Assembly (NCBI GenBank): GCA_945947925.1
Contig: CAMEZU010000080.1
Span: forward strand, 1-7,749
Source of the DNA: an uncultured Verrucomicrobiota bacterium
Lineage (GTDB): Bacteria; Verrucomicrobiota; Kiritimatiellia; RFP12; UBA1067
DNA length: 7,749 bases
Reading direction: 5' to 3'
The stretch's first letter is position 1. Each line of letters starts with the position of its first letter. A program made the position numbers and the translations under genes. The notes beneath the pieces are model-generated. The model did not search any database, was not told the origin of the DNA, and saw only the letters and a list, made by a program, of their open reading frames with translations. Positions 1 to 6,507 of this stretch are shown here, one piece after another.

Positions 1-1042
1 CGCCGTCCTTCAGCTGCGCCTGCGCGCACGCGTCGTTCGGCCAGGCGGCCTGCGCCAGCACGGTCCCCCTGCGCTCGAAGACAAGCGCGGCGCGGCGGCG
101 GGCAATGCCGGTGCCGTAGGAGGCGAACGGATCGAAGCCCGAGACGGGTGCCGAAAGGACACGGTCCCGCACGGCCTCGGGGAAGCGCGCCAGGACCGCG
201 GGGTCCGTGACGGGACCGAACGCCGCGCGGGGAATCTCCAGCGCGCGGCCGCGGAAGGCGATGTTCTCGATCGTGCGGACGGTGCCCGCGGGAACGGACA
301 GGTCCTCGGTCCGTTCCCACACGCGCGCCTCGCGCGGTGCGGACGGCTCCTCTCGCTTCGGCTCCGCAGCGAGGCGCGCGGCGGCGCGGTCGGCCTGGCG
401 CAGCGAACGCGCGTAGACGCCCGCGAAAAGCGGACGGTCCTCAAGCGGCCTGTCGGCGGCGATCCGCGCGTCCTTCCGATACTCCTCGCGCACCTCCGCC
501 TCGGTGAGCGCCTTCGCGACGAGCGCGCGGTCCGCAACCTCGAGGTCAAGCGCGCCCACGCCGAAGTCGACGTAGCCGAGCTGGACCGGGGAGGCGTCCG
601 TCAGCGGCTTCGGACGGTCGTCGGGCGATTCCGCGACGAGCGCGCCGTCCGCGAAGAGACGCATCGTGCCGCGGGCGGGATCCTTCTTGGACCGCTGCCA
701 CGAGACGGCGACGCGGTGCCAGATGCCGGTTGAGAGGCCCTCGCCCGACTCCACGGACACGGCGCCCTCCTTGCGTCCGACCTCGAAGACGGGCCGTCCC
801 TCGTTCGCGTCGTGCAGGAAGAGACGCCAGCCCTCGTAGTAGCCGGACCGGTGGCAAGCGATCATCCCGTTGCGCCAGGCCATCTCCTTCGGAATCGGCG
901 CGAAGCCGTTCCAGCGGAAGGTGAAGGACGCCGTGAAATCGCCGTCCGCGGCCTTCAGTCCCGAATCGGCGCGGGTGAGGACCTCCGCGCCCGTGTGTGC
1001 GGCCAAGGCCGCGGCGAAGGCCAGTGTCAGGATTCGCTTCAT
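1..1042 (-). CDS. Secreted LamG-domain (concanavalin A-like) protein, 3' end cut by window
   Basis: An open frame of 347 codons from the ATG at 1042 to the left edge, with no stop, so the protein is longer. Translation was done by hand through every line. MKRILTLAFAAALAAHTGAE is a Sec signal peptide: a short positive start, a hydrophobic stretch and a probable cut after HTGA (residue 19). Residues 35-190 look like a LamG-type jelly roll. Supporting segments are GYYEGWRLFLHDA (67-79), the signature WHRVAVSWQ (108-116), RLFADGALVAE (128-138), PVQLGY (152-157) and LTEAEVREEY (179-188), which matches the usual end of the fold. From about 205 to 347 I recognise no domain; it is rich in Arg and Ala, with a possible short helical stretch (208-228). 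Such domains bind glycans or protein in exported enzymes and surface proteins. The catalytic part, if any, lies beyond the window. Confidence 0.85.
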   Translation of the reverse strand, partial: MKRILTLAFAAALAAHTGAEVLTRADSGLKAADGDFTASFTFRWNGFAPIPKEMAWRNGMIACHRSGYYEGWRLFLHDANEGRPVFEVGRKEGAVSVESGEGLSTGIWHRVAVSWQRSKKDPARGTMRLFADGALVAESPDDRPKPLTDASPVQLGYVDFGVGALDLEVADRALVAKALTEAEVREEYRKDARIAADRPLEDRPLFAGVYARSLRQADRAAARLAAEPKREEPSAPREARVWERTEDLSVPAGTVRTIENIAFRGRALEIPRAAFGPVTDPAVLARFPEAVRDRVLSAPVSGFDPFASYGTGIARRRAALVFERRGTVLAQAAWPNDACAQAQLKDG

Positions 1043-1048
1043 CTTTAT

Positions 1049-1055
1049 TCACCTT
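1049..1055 (-). promoter_or_regulatory. Ribosome binding site for the LamG-domain gene
   Basis: The minus strand reads AAGGTGA followed by 6 nt and the ATG at 1042, directly after the stop codon of the metallophosphoesterase gene. It supports the start at 1042 rather than the GTG at 1052, which opens a different frame. Confidence 0.7.
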
Positions 1056-1814
1056 TCAGCGAAGCCAGCGCGGCAGCGTGACGCCGGCGGACTGGAGGTT
1101 CGCGATGTAGCCGGGGAAGTCGAACGGCAGGCGGCGGAGGGTCACGCGACGCTCCTCCGGATCGTAGACGGCATAACTCATGCAGAGGTCGTTCCGCGGA
1201 TAGCCGACGCTGCCGACGTTGACGATGTAGCGGCGGTCAGGCGCGAGGTCGATGACGACAGATTCCGCCACCTCGGCGGGCTTGTCCATCGAGGTGTCAT
1301 ACCGGTGCCGCACCGCACCGGACGGTTCGCGCTCCCAGACCTCGGCGTGGTGGGAGTGTCCACAGAAGATCACCTTCTCCGCGTCGTCTTCCGTCGCCTT
1401 GAAGTTGAGGATGGCGGACGGCGTGTCGAGGATGTAGCGCCATTGCGCGGGACTCGTCATGTCGCCGTGGACGAAGGTCGCCCCGGCCTCGCGGTGGACG
1501 AACGGACGCTGGCGCAGCCAGTCCTTCTCCTCGTCGTTCAGCTGATGCCGCTGGCGCACGTCGATGTCGTAGTTCGGGCAGAGCAGCACGAGCATCGCGG
1601 GCTCGCGTCCGAGCAGGACCGAATCGTGGTTGCCCATCAGCGCGACGTCGAAGCGCGCCCGCACGAGCTCGAGCGCCACGCGCACGTCGTAGCCGTAGCC
1701 CGTGACGTCCCCAAGGAAGATCCACCGCGTGCAGCCGAGCAGACGCGAATCGACGAGCGCCGCACGGAGTGCGGCGGGATTCGCGTGCACGTCGCTCATC
1801 ACCGCGGTCTTCAT
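1056..1814 (-). CDS. Calcineurin-like metallophosphoesterase (ApaH/YfcE-like)
   Basis: A 252-residue cytoplasmic metallophosphoesterase with the complete dimetal motif set: SDVHAN (7-12; Asp8, His10), FLGDVTGYG (34-42; Asp36), MGNHD (60-64; Asn62, His63), VHGDM (115-119; His116) and CGHSHH (151-156; His153). GSVGYPRN (201-208) near the C-terminus is common in this subgroup of single-domain phosphodiesterases. The substrate cannot be read from the sequence; relatives include phosphodiesterases, diadenosine polyphosphatases and protein phosphatases. The ATG at 1814 begins the standard MKTAVMSDVH strand and forms an ATGA overlap with the rsmE stop. An in-frame start 96 nt upstream lies over rsmE and was rejected. 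There is no ribosome site before the ATG, so translation is probably coupled to rsmE. No signal peptide is visible. The next gene follows after 13 nt, suggesting one transcript. Confidence 0.93.
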   Translation of the reverse strand: MKTAVMSDVHANPAALRAALVDSRLLGCTRWIFLGDVTGYGYDVRVALELVRARFDVALMGNHDSVLLGREPAMLVLLCPNYDIDVRQRHQLNDEEKDWLRQRPFVHREAGATFVHGDMTSPAQWRYILDTPSAILNFKATEDDAEKVIFCGHSHHAEVWEREPSGAVRHRYDTSMDKPAEVAESVVIDLAPDRRYIVNVGSVGYPRNDLCMSYAVYDPEERRVTLRRLPFDFPGYIANLQSAGVTLPRWLR

Positions 1815-2542
1815 CGGGTATGACGGGCGGACGCCAGCACGGCGACGCCGAAAAGTGCCGCAGTTTCGGCACGCAGGACGGTCGGACCGAAGCTCACGGG
1901 CGTCGCGCACGCGAGCAGCGCCCGAAGCTCGTCCGGGGTGAAGTCCCCTTCCGGCCCGACATAGACGGCGAGGTCGGACGGGAGTGGGTCGGAGGCGCGG
2001 ACCGCCTCCAGGAGCGGTCGCGGCGGGGGATCGGTAAGGGCGCCGACGAAGCAGGTGCAGGCCTTCACGAGCGGAAGCGTGTCCGCAAAGTCCACGGCCT
2101 CAACGATCTCGGGCAGCCAGACGGCGTCGGACTGGCGCGCGGCGTCCTCGGCGATGCGCTGCCAGCGCTCGCGCTTGGCGGCGCGCTCGGCCTTCGGGAT
2201 GCGGACGATCGTGCGGTCCGAGATGACGGGCACGATGCGCGTCACCCCGAGTTCCGTCGCCTTCTCGATCGTCCAGTCCCAGCGCGACCCCTTCGTCACG
2301 CAGGCGAAGAGGGTCAGGGAATTGTTCGATTGTCCGACTGTCCGGATGGTTTGGCCGGGCGCCGCGCGCAGGCCCCGAGCGGCGGCGTCGAAGAGATACC
2401 GGCGCAGGCTCCCCTTGCCGTCGAAGAGCTCGATTTCCTCGCCGTCCTTCGGACGCAGGACCTTAAGATGATGCAAAGCGTCCCGGGAAAGCGCGGGGCT
2501 TTCCTGGGACAGCTCGTGTGATTCGACTAGAAGGCGGTGCAT
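1811..2542 (-). CDS. rsmE: 16S rRNA (uracil(1498)-N3)-methyltransferase RsmE
   Basis: Methylates N3 of U1498 in 16S rRNA with S-adenosylmethionine, acting on the assembled 30S subunit. The 243 residues match the family. The N-terminus MHRLLVE is typical and fixes the start. A PUA-like RNA-binding domain (about 1-62) precedes a SPOUT methyltransferase domain (about 75-243). SPOUT-family motifs are KGSRWDWTIEKATELGVTRI (84-103), the AARQS helix (134-138), the SAM-site loop VGPEGDF (195-201, usually GPEGGF) and the knot segment FGPTVLRAETA (218-228, usually LRTETA). The linker (about 65-75) is encoded by an 8-bp tandem repeat. There is no properly spaced ribosome site: GGCGGTG resembles GGAGGTG but lies 1 nt from the ATG. 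The extended -10 box and start-codon hairpin suggest leaderless translation or coupling to uxuA. The stop overlaps the next start as ATGA. Confidence 0.95.
   Translation of the reverse strand: MHRLLVESHELSQESPALSRDALHHLKVLRPKDGEEIELFDGKGSLRRYLFDAAARGLRAAPGQTIRTVGQSNNSLTLFACVTKGSRWDWTIEKATELGVTRIVPVISDRTIVRIPKAERAAKRERWQRIAEDAARQSDAVWLPEIVEAVDFADTLPLVKACTCFVGALTDPPPRPLLEAVRASDPLPSDLAVYVGPEGDFTPDELRALLACATPVSFGPTVLRAETAALFGVAVLASARHTR
2322..2345. repeat. Three imperfect 8-bp tandem repeats inside rsmE
   Basis: The plus strand reads TTGTTCGA, TTGTCCGA, CTGTCCGG, three adjacent 8-mers that differ at one position between units 1 and 2 and at two between units 2 and 3. The total of 24 bp keeps the reading frame. 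It falls at the junction between the PUA-like and SPOUT domains of RsmE (about residues 65-75), and is less GC-rich than the surrounding gene. Confidence 0.6.
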
Positions 2543-2550
2543 ACACCGCC
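2533..2550. repeat. Perfect 7-bp inverted repeat enclosing the rsmE start codon
   Basis: The minus strand reads GGCGGTG, then TATG, then CACCGCC. The two arms are exact reverse complements and the 4-nt loop contains the rsmE ATG (2542-2540). In RNA this would be a strong stem (six G-C pairs and one A-U pair) hiding the start codon in a tetraloop. The 3' arm is also the codons for His2 and Arg3 and the first base of Leu4. As DNA it is an 18-bp palindrome touching the -10 box, so it could instead be an operator. No U-run follows, so it is not a normal terminator. Confidence 0.75.
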
Positions 2551-2559
2551 ATTATATCA
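2551..2559 (-). promoter_or_regulatory. Extended -10 promoter of rsmE, near-leaderless
   Basis: The minus strand reads TGATATAAT, a consensus -10 (2556-2551) with the TGn extension, in the 19-nt gap between uxuA and rsmE. No good -35 is visible at 16-17 nt, which is usual for extended -10 promoters. Normal spacing puts the transcription start near 2544, or on the A of the ATG at 2542, leaving a leader of 0-3 nt. The start is predicted, not observed. Confidence 0.6.
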
Positions 2560-2561
2560 AA

Positions 2562-3731
2562 TCAGAGACCCTTTTTGGCATACTTCAGACCGATTTCGAG
2601 TCCGCGCAGCTCGGCGAGGCCGATCAGGCGTCCGCCATAGCTGTAGCCGCAGTAGCATTTGCGGCCCTTGTCGATCTCGAGGAAGCGGCCGTGGTCGGGA
2701 CGGACCACGATCTTCTCGCCGCGGCGCTTCTCCTCCTTGAGGAACTCCTCGAAGAGCTTCGGCATGTCCGTATTGCCGACGAGGTGGCACTGCGACTCGT
2801 GGAAGATCATGTCGTCGGTGTACTCGAGGTTGCGGAAGTGGCAGAAGTAGACGCGCTTGCCGAACTTCTTCATGATCTCGACCGCGTTGTTCTTCGGGTC
2901 GCCGCCGAGGGAGCCCGTGCAGAGCGTGAGGCCGACGTGCTTCGAGGGGCACTTCTTGTACATCATCTCGATGTCCTTCGCATTCGAAAGGATGCGCGGA
3001 AGGCCGAAGATCGGATGCGGCGGATCGTCCGGATGGATGCACATGTTGACGCCCGTCTCCTCGAGGACCGGCGAGATCTCGTTGAGGAACCAGTACATGT
3101 TCTCGCGGAGCTTCGCGTCGTCAATGCCCTCGTAGGTCTTGAGCTGGGCGAGGAACTCTTCGGGGGTGAGGTCGTCGACCGTGCCGGGAAGACCGCAGAG
3201 AACGGAGTCGGCGACGCGCTTGCGCTCAGCATGCGAGAGCTTCTTCCAGAGCTTCGTCGCGCGGTCCTTCGTCTTCTTGTCGTACTCCTTCTCCGCGCCC
3301 GGACGCTTGAGGTAGAACATGTCGAAGCCCGCGAGCTCGTACTCGTTGTACTCGAGGCAGGTCGAGCCGTCGGGGAGCGCGTAGGTGAGGTTGGAGCGCG
3401 TCCAGTCCAGAACCGGCATGAAGTTGTAGCAGACCGTCTTGATGCCGCACTTCGCGAGGTTGCGCAGGGTCTGCTTGTAGTTCGCGACGTACTTGAGGTA
3501 GTCGCCCGTGTGCTTCTTGATGTCCTCGTGAATCGGCACGGACTCGACGACGGACCAGACCATGCCAGCGTCCTTCACCTTCTTCGCGCGGGCCTTGATC
3601 TCGGAGACCGGCCACACCTCGCCCGGCTTGCGTTCATAGAGAGCCGCAACCACGTCGGTCACCCCAGCCTGACGGATTTCCTTGAGCGTGATCGCATCCG
3701 CGTCACCGTACCAGCGCCAACCTTGCTTCAT
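2562..3731 (-). CDS. uxuA: Mannonate dehydratase
   Basis: Converts D-mannonate to 2-keto-3-deoxy-D-gluconate by loss of water, a step of the glucuronate branch of hexuronate degradation; cytoplasmic and divalent-metal dependent in studied members. The 389 residues are close to the 394 of E. coli UxuA. It is a TIM-barrel protein of the sugar isomerase-like superfamily. Visible family motifs are MKQGWRWYGD at the N-terminus, NFMPVLDWTRSNL (103-115), CIHPDDPP (231-238, with likely metal ligands Cys231 and His233), TLCTGSLG (269-276, Cys271), CHFRNLE (297-303, His298), RPDHGR (344-349) and GYSYGGRLIGLAELRGLE (362-379). The start at 3731 is fixed by the ribosome site. No uronate isomerase, fructuronate reductase, transporter or KDG kinase gene is adjacent, so the rest of the pathway lies elsewhere. 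It has its own promoter, and no catabolite-response (cre-like) operator was seen. Codon style matches its neighbours. Confidence 0.96.
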   Translation of the reverse strand: MKQGWRWYGDADAITLKEIRQAGVTDVVAALYERKPGEVWPVSEIKARAKKVKDAGMVWSVVESVPIHEDIKKHTGDYLKYVANYKQTLRNLAKCGIKTVCYNFMPVLDWTRSNLTYALPDGSTCLEYNEYELAGFDMFYLKRPGAEKEYDKKTKDRATKLWKKLSHAERKRVADSVLCGLPGTVDDLTPEEFLAQLKTYEGIDDAKLRENMYWFLNEISPVLEETGVNMCIHPDDPPHPIFGLPRILSNAKDIEMMYKKCPSKHVGLTLCTGSLGGDPKNNAVEIMKKFGKRVYFCHFRNLEYTDDMIFHESQCHLVGNTDMPKLFEEFLKEEKRRGEKIVVRPDHGRFLEIDKGRKCYCGYSYGGRLIGLAELRGLEIGLKYAKKGL

Positions 3732-3739
3732 ACAAACTG

Positions 3740-3745
3740 TCCTTT
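3740..3745 (-). promoter_or_regulatory. Ribosome binding site for uxuA
   Basis: The minus strand reads AAAGGA followed by 8 nt and the ATG at 3731. It selects this start over an in-frame ATG 69 nt upstream, which would lie upstream of the predicted transcript start. Confidence 0.8.
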
Positions 3746-3756
3746 CTGATGCAAGG

Positions 3757-3785
3757 ATTATAGCAAAGGAAAGGAAAGACAACAA
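3757..3785 (-). promoter_or_regulatory. Sigma70-type promoter of uxuA
   Basis: The minus strand reads TTGTTG (3785-3780), 17 nt, then TATAAT (3762-3757), with TGC directly before it, giving an extended -10 TGCTATAAT. The -10 is a full consensus match and the -35 matches 3 of 6 bases. The predicted transcription start is an A near 3750, leaving a leader of about 19 nt that carries the uxuA ribosome site. The spacer is pyrimidine-rich, made of almost three copies of CTTTC. The AT-rich box stands out in a GC-rich background, and it falls in the largest intergenic gap of the window (98 nt). Confidence 0.75.
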
Positions 3786-3793
3786 TGAGATGG

Positions 3794-3806
3794 CGTCCAA
3801 AGGACG
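3794..3806. repeat. Short inverted repeat between the FabH-like gene and uxuA
   Basis: CGTCC-aaa-GGACG, a perfect 5-bp inverted repeat with a 3-nt centre. It lies between the stop of the FabH-like gene and the uxuA -35 box. No run of T follows on the minus strand, so it is not a convincing terminator. It might be an operator half-site pair upstream of the uxuA promoter, or chance. Confidence 0.3.
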
Positions 3807-3829
3807 ATTTCTTAAGCAGCAACCTCTCC

Positions 3830-4726
3830 TCAGGCGAGGCGGACGGTTGCTGCGGCGGCGGAGAGGCCGGCGCCGAAGCCGGCGATCAGCATCCGGCCCG
3901 TGCGGCCCGCGTTCGCGAGCGTGAGGGGGACGGAGCAGGAGCCGGGATTGGCGAACGCCCCTCCGTCCGTTAGGAGCCGGTCGGTGAGTCCGAGCGAACG
4001 CGCGAGCTGGCGGACCATATAGAGGTTGGCCTGATGCGGGGCGAAGCCGTCGAGGGGACGCGGATCGGAGGCTGCGGAAAGTTCGACAAAGCGCTTCAGG
4101 AACGGCGCCACCTCGGTGGCGACGAAGGAGAAGACGCCGAAGCCGTCCATCGAGATCGGTCCCCCGGATGGACAGCGGAGCGCGTCGGACGCGTGCGAGA
4201 GGAAGTCGACCGAGGACCGCTCGGTCCGCGCGGGATCGCAGCTGACGAGCGTCGCGGTCGCGGCGTCCGAGAAGAGCGGCGCGGTCGCGGCGTCGGCGGG
4301 GTCCGTGAGGGCGGACTGGATGTCGCCGTTGACGACGAGCACCTGGCGTCCCGTATCGGCCGCAAGACGTCCCGCCAGGTAGACGGCGTACGGATAGGCG
4401 CTGCAGGCCATCTGCAGGTCGAAGGCCGGGGTCGCGTCGGGGAGTCCGAGCGCCCCCGCGACGCGGACGGCGAGGGACGGAAAGCGGTCCTCGGCGGAAA
4501 AGGTCGCGGCGATGACGCCGCCGACGCCGGACAGCGTCTCGGCGGGAAGGCGGCGGACCGCCTCGAGGCAGAGGTCGAGGAGCGTGGTGCCGGGGGCGAC
4601 GGAGTAGCGGCGCGCGAAGCCCGTCGCCTCGATCGTCTTCTCGGGGACGGTGCTGCGGTTGTCCGTCACGACGGGACCGACGGCACAGGCGATCCGCTCG
4701 AGGACGATTTCGGGAACGACGATCAT
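3830..4726 (-). CDS. FabH-like 3-oxoacyl-ACP synthase III (KAS III family), compact
   Basis: A thiolase-fold condensing enzyme of the ketoacyl-ACP synthase III type, expected to join an acyl-CoA starter to malonyl-ACP. The full KAS III triad is visible: Cys108 in FDLQMACSAYPYA (102-114), His231 in APHQANLYM (229-237) and Asn260 in GGAFANPGSCSVP (255-267). The segment MDGFGVFSF (193-201) matches the family's MDGxxVFxF, and the C-terminal glycine-rich GFGAGLSAAAA (283-293) is also typical. The N-terminal region is short, giving 298 residues against the usual 315-330. I chose the ATG at 4726 because it forms an ATGA overlap with the ptsI stop and has AGGA at 4736-4739; the open frame continues 46 codons upstream but that stretch lies over ptsI and looks like a shadow. 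It may be the housekeeping fabH or a specialised KAS III for a lipid or secondary metabolite; no other fatty acid gene is nearby, so I give no symbol. Confidence 0.88.
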   Translation of the reverse strand: MIVVPEIVLERIACAVGPVVTDNRSTVPEKTIEATGFARRYSVAPGTTLLDLCLEAVRRLPAETLSGVGGVIAATFSAEDRFPSLAVRVAGALGLPDATPAFDLQMACSAYPYAVYLAGRLAADTGRQVLVVNGDIQSALTDPADAATAPLFSDAATATLVSCDPARTERSSVDFLSHASDALRCPSGGPISMDGFGVFSFVATEVAPFLKRFVELSAASDPRPLDGFAPHQANLYMVRQLARSLGLTDRLLTDGGAFANPGSCSVPLTLANAGRTGRMLIAGFGAGLSAAAATVRLA

Positions 4727-6507
4727 AGGAACGCGTCCTGCAGGTCGGGGAGTCTCTCCGCCATCCAGGCGTGGCAGGCGTCGAAGATCTCCTGCGCGGT
4801 GGAACCGACAGGCATCCGCTCGGGTACCTTCGCGTACTCGTCGAGGTCCGCGCGCGTCAGGCACGACAGGATCTTGGAAATGACGGGAATGTAGGTCGCG
4901 CTCATCGACAGCACGTCCACGCCGAGGGCCGCCCAGTAGATGCCCACGATCGGGTCCGCGGCGGACTCGCCGCAGACGCTGACCTGGATGCCGTGCGCCT
5001 TCGCGGCGGCGATGGTCATCTTCATCAGCTTGAGGACTGCGGGGTTGAACGGCTGGTACAGGTGGGCGACGGCGTCGTTGCCGCGGTCCGCCGCCATCGT
5101 GTACTGGATGAGGTCGTTCGTGCCGATAGAGAAGAAGTCCGCATAGCGGGCGAACTCGTCCGCATTGATGGCGGCCGCAGGCACCTCGATCATCACGCCA
5201 ACCTGGATCTCGCGGTCGTAGGGAAGGCCCGCCCGGTCGAGGTCGCGCTTCACCGTCTCCAGCAGCGTCGCCGCCTCGCGCAACTCCTCGATGCAGGAGA
5301 CCATCGGGTACATCAGCTTGACCTTGCCGAAGGCCGAGGCGCGCAGGATTGCGCGCACCTGCTTGCGCATCACGTCGCGATGGGACAGGAGATAGCGGAT
5401 CGAGCGGTTGCCGAGGAACGGATTGGACTCCTTGGCGGAAATGCCGCGCACGAGCTTGTCGCCGCCGATGTCCAGCGCGCGGATCGCGACCGAGGCGCCG
5501 GGGGGCAGGCGCGCCGAGAACTGCACCGCGGCCTTGTAGGCGATGAACTGGTCCTCCTCGGTCGGCTCGGCCTCGCGGTTGAGCCAGAGGTATTCGCTGC
5601 GGTAGAGGCCGATGCCGCGCGAACCGTACTCGCAGACGCCCGCAACGGGCACGCCCGGATGGATGTTCGCGTAGAGCGGCACGTCCCCGCCGTCCTTCAG
5701 CGTGCCGGCGGGCGCCCCCGACGCCGCCTCGACCGCCAGCTCGCGCTGACGCCGGACGAGCGTCTCGAACTGGCGCCGCGTGTCCTCGTCGGGATTGAGC
5801 GTGACCGCGCCGTTGGTGCCGTCCAGCAGGACCGTCTCACCCGGCGAGACGCGCGAGGTGATGTTCCCGAGGCCGCACACCGCAGGCAGGGCGAGCGCCC
5901 GGGCCAGCAGCGCGACGTGGCTCGTCGTCGATCCGCCGTTCGTCGCGAAGCCGAGAACGAGGTCGCGCGGCAGCTGCACCGTCTCCGACGGCGTCAGGTC
6001 GTCCGCCACGATGATGGACGGGGTCTTCAGCTCAAGGTGAGGACTCCGGTCGAAGCCGGTCAGCGCCTTCAGCACGCGGCGCTCGATGTCGTCGATGTCG
6101 CGGACGCGCTCGCGGAAATACGGGTCGTTCATCCGCTCGAACTGCGCGCGCGCGCCGTTCATCGTCTTGCGGACGGCGGCCTCGGCGTTCAGCCGGTCGG
6201 ACTGGATGTAGCACGCGACCTCGTCCTGCAGCGCCGCATCCTCAAGAATCATCAAATGGCATTCGAAGACCCGGACGTCTTCGCGCCCCGTCCGCTCCTG
6301 CAGGACGGAAATGAGCCCCTCGAGGTCGCGCTTGACGTCAAAGACCGCCCGCTTGAAGCGGAGCTTCTCGTCGCCCTCGCGCCCCTCCTCGATGACATAC
6401 TCGGGCACGGGCAGCTCCCCGTCCCCGCGGTAGATGAAGACCGGACCCGACGCGAATCCACGCGCCGCTGCCAGGCCTGCGATCGTTATGGGCTGCTTAT
6501 TGCTCAT
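4723..6507 (-). CDS. ptsI: Phosphoenolpyruvate-protein phosphotransferase (PTS enzyme I)
   Basis: Enzyme I autophosphorylates from phosphoenolpyruvate and passes the phosphate to HPr. From the ATG at 6507 it has 594 residues (typical 570-590). The N-terminal HPr-binding helices lie around 45-145. The swivelling phosphohistidine domain has GGSTTSHVALLAR (191-203) with His197 as the phosphorylated residue; this loop is one residue longer than the classical GGRTSH. The C-terminal PEP-binding barrel shows GIGLYRSEYL (298-307), RALDIGGDK (343-351), NPFLGNRSIR (362-371), MIEVPAA (439-445), FSIGTNDLIQYT (459-470) and the catalytic cysteine Cys512 in VCGESAAD. An in-frame ATG 36 nt further upstream was rejected because the sequence starting SNKQPITIAG matches the usual N-terminus. 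No clear ribosome site precedes the start, so translation is probably coupled to ptsH, which it overlaps by 11 nt. The stop overlaps the next start as ATGA. Confidence 0.97.
   Translation of the reverse strand: MSNKQPITIAGLAAARGFASGPVFIYRGDGELPVPEYVIEEGREGDEKLRFKRAVFDVKRDLEGLISVLQERTGREDVRVFECHLMILEDAALQDEVACYIQSDRLNAEAAVRKTMNGARAQFERMNDPYFRERVRDIDDIERRVLKALTGFDRSPHLELKTPSIIVADDLTPSETVQLPRDLVLGFATNGGSTTSHVALLARALALPAVCGLGNITSRVSPGETVLLDGTNGAVTLNPDEDTRRQFETLVRRQRELAVEAASGAPAGTLKDGGDVPLYANIHPGVPVAGVCEYGSRGIGLYRSEYLWLNREAEPTEEDQFIAYKAAVQFSARLPPGASVAIRALDIGGDKLVRGISAKESNPFLGNRSIRYLLSHRDVMRKQVRAILRASAFGKVKLMYPMVSCIEELREAATLLETVKRDLDRAGLPYDREIQVGVMIEVPAAAINADEFARYADFFSIGTNDLIQYTMAADRGNDAVAHLYQPFNPAVLKLMKMTIAAAKAHGIQVSVCGESAADPIVGIYWAALGVDVLSMSATYIPVISKILSCLTRADLDEYAKVPERMPVGSTAQEIFDACHAWMAERLPDLQDAFL
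4736..4739 (-). promoter_or_regulatory. Ribosome binding site for the FabH-like gene
   Basis: The minus strand reads AGGA 9 nt before the ATG at 4726. It lies in the last codons of ptsI and supports the short, ATGA-overlapping start over the upstream in-frame ATG. Confidence 0.55.

Noticed and set aside
10..549. A 179-codon minus-strand frame near the left edge
   Set aside because: Arg/Ser/Pro-rich out-of-frame shadow of the LamG-domain gene, whose frame stays open to the edge.
546..1052. A 168-codon minus-strand frame starting at GTG 1052
   Set aside because: Arg/Gly-rich and without motifs. The frame starting at ATG 1042 has a ribosome site, a signal peptide and a LamG-like domain and covers the same stretch.
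870..1823. A 317-codon plus-strand open frame opposite the metallophosphoesterase
   Set aside because: Antisense shadow with low-complexity composition and no recognisable domain. The minus strand has the complete metal-binding motif set.
2533..2550. Reading the 7-bp inverted repeat as a uxuA terminator
   Set aside because: The 3' arm is followed by TTCTAG rather than a run of T, and the element lies across the rsmE start codon.
2691..3749. A 352-codon plus-strand open frame opposite uxuA
   Set aside because: Antisense shadow rich in Leu, Val, Glu, Asp and Arg. UxuA motifs on the minus strand account for this region.
3794..3806. Possible intrinsic terminator after the FabH-like gene
   Set aside because: The stem is only 5 bp and no T-run follows it on the minus strand. 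Kept only as a short inverted repeat.
3732..3829. Catabolite-response (cre-like) operator before uxuA
   Set aside because: I looked for a TGxxAxCGxTxxCA-type palindrome because HprK and HPr are encoded next door, and found none.
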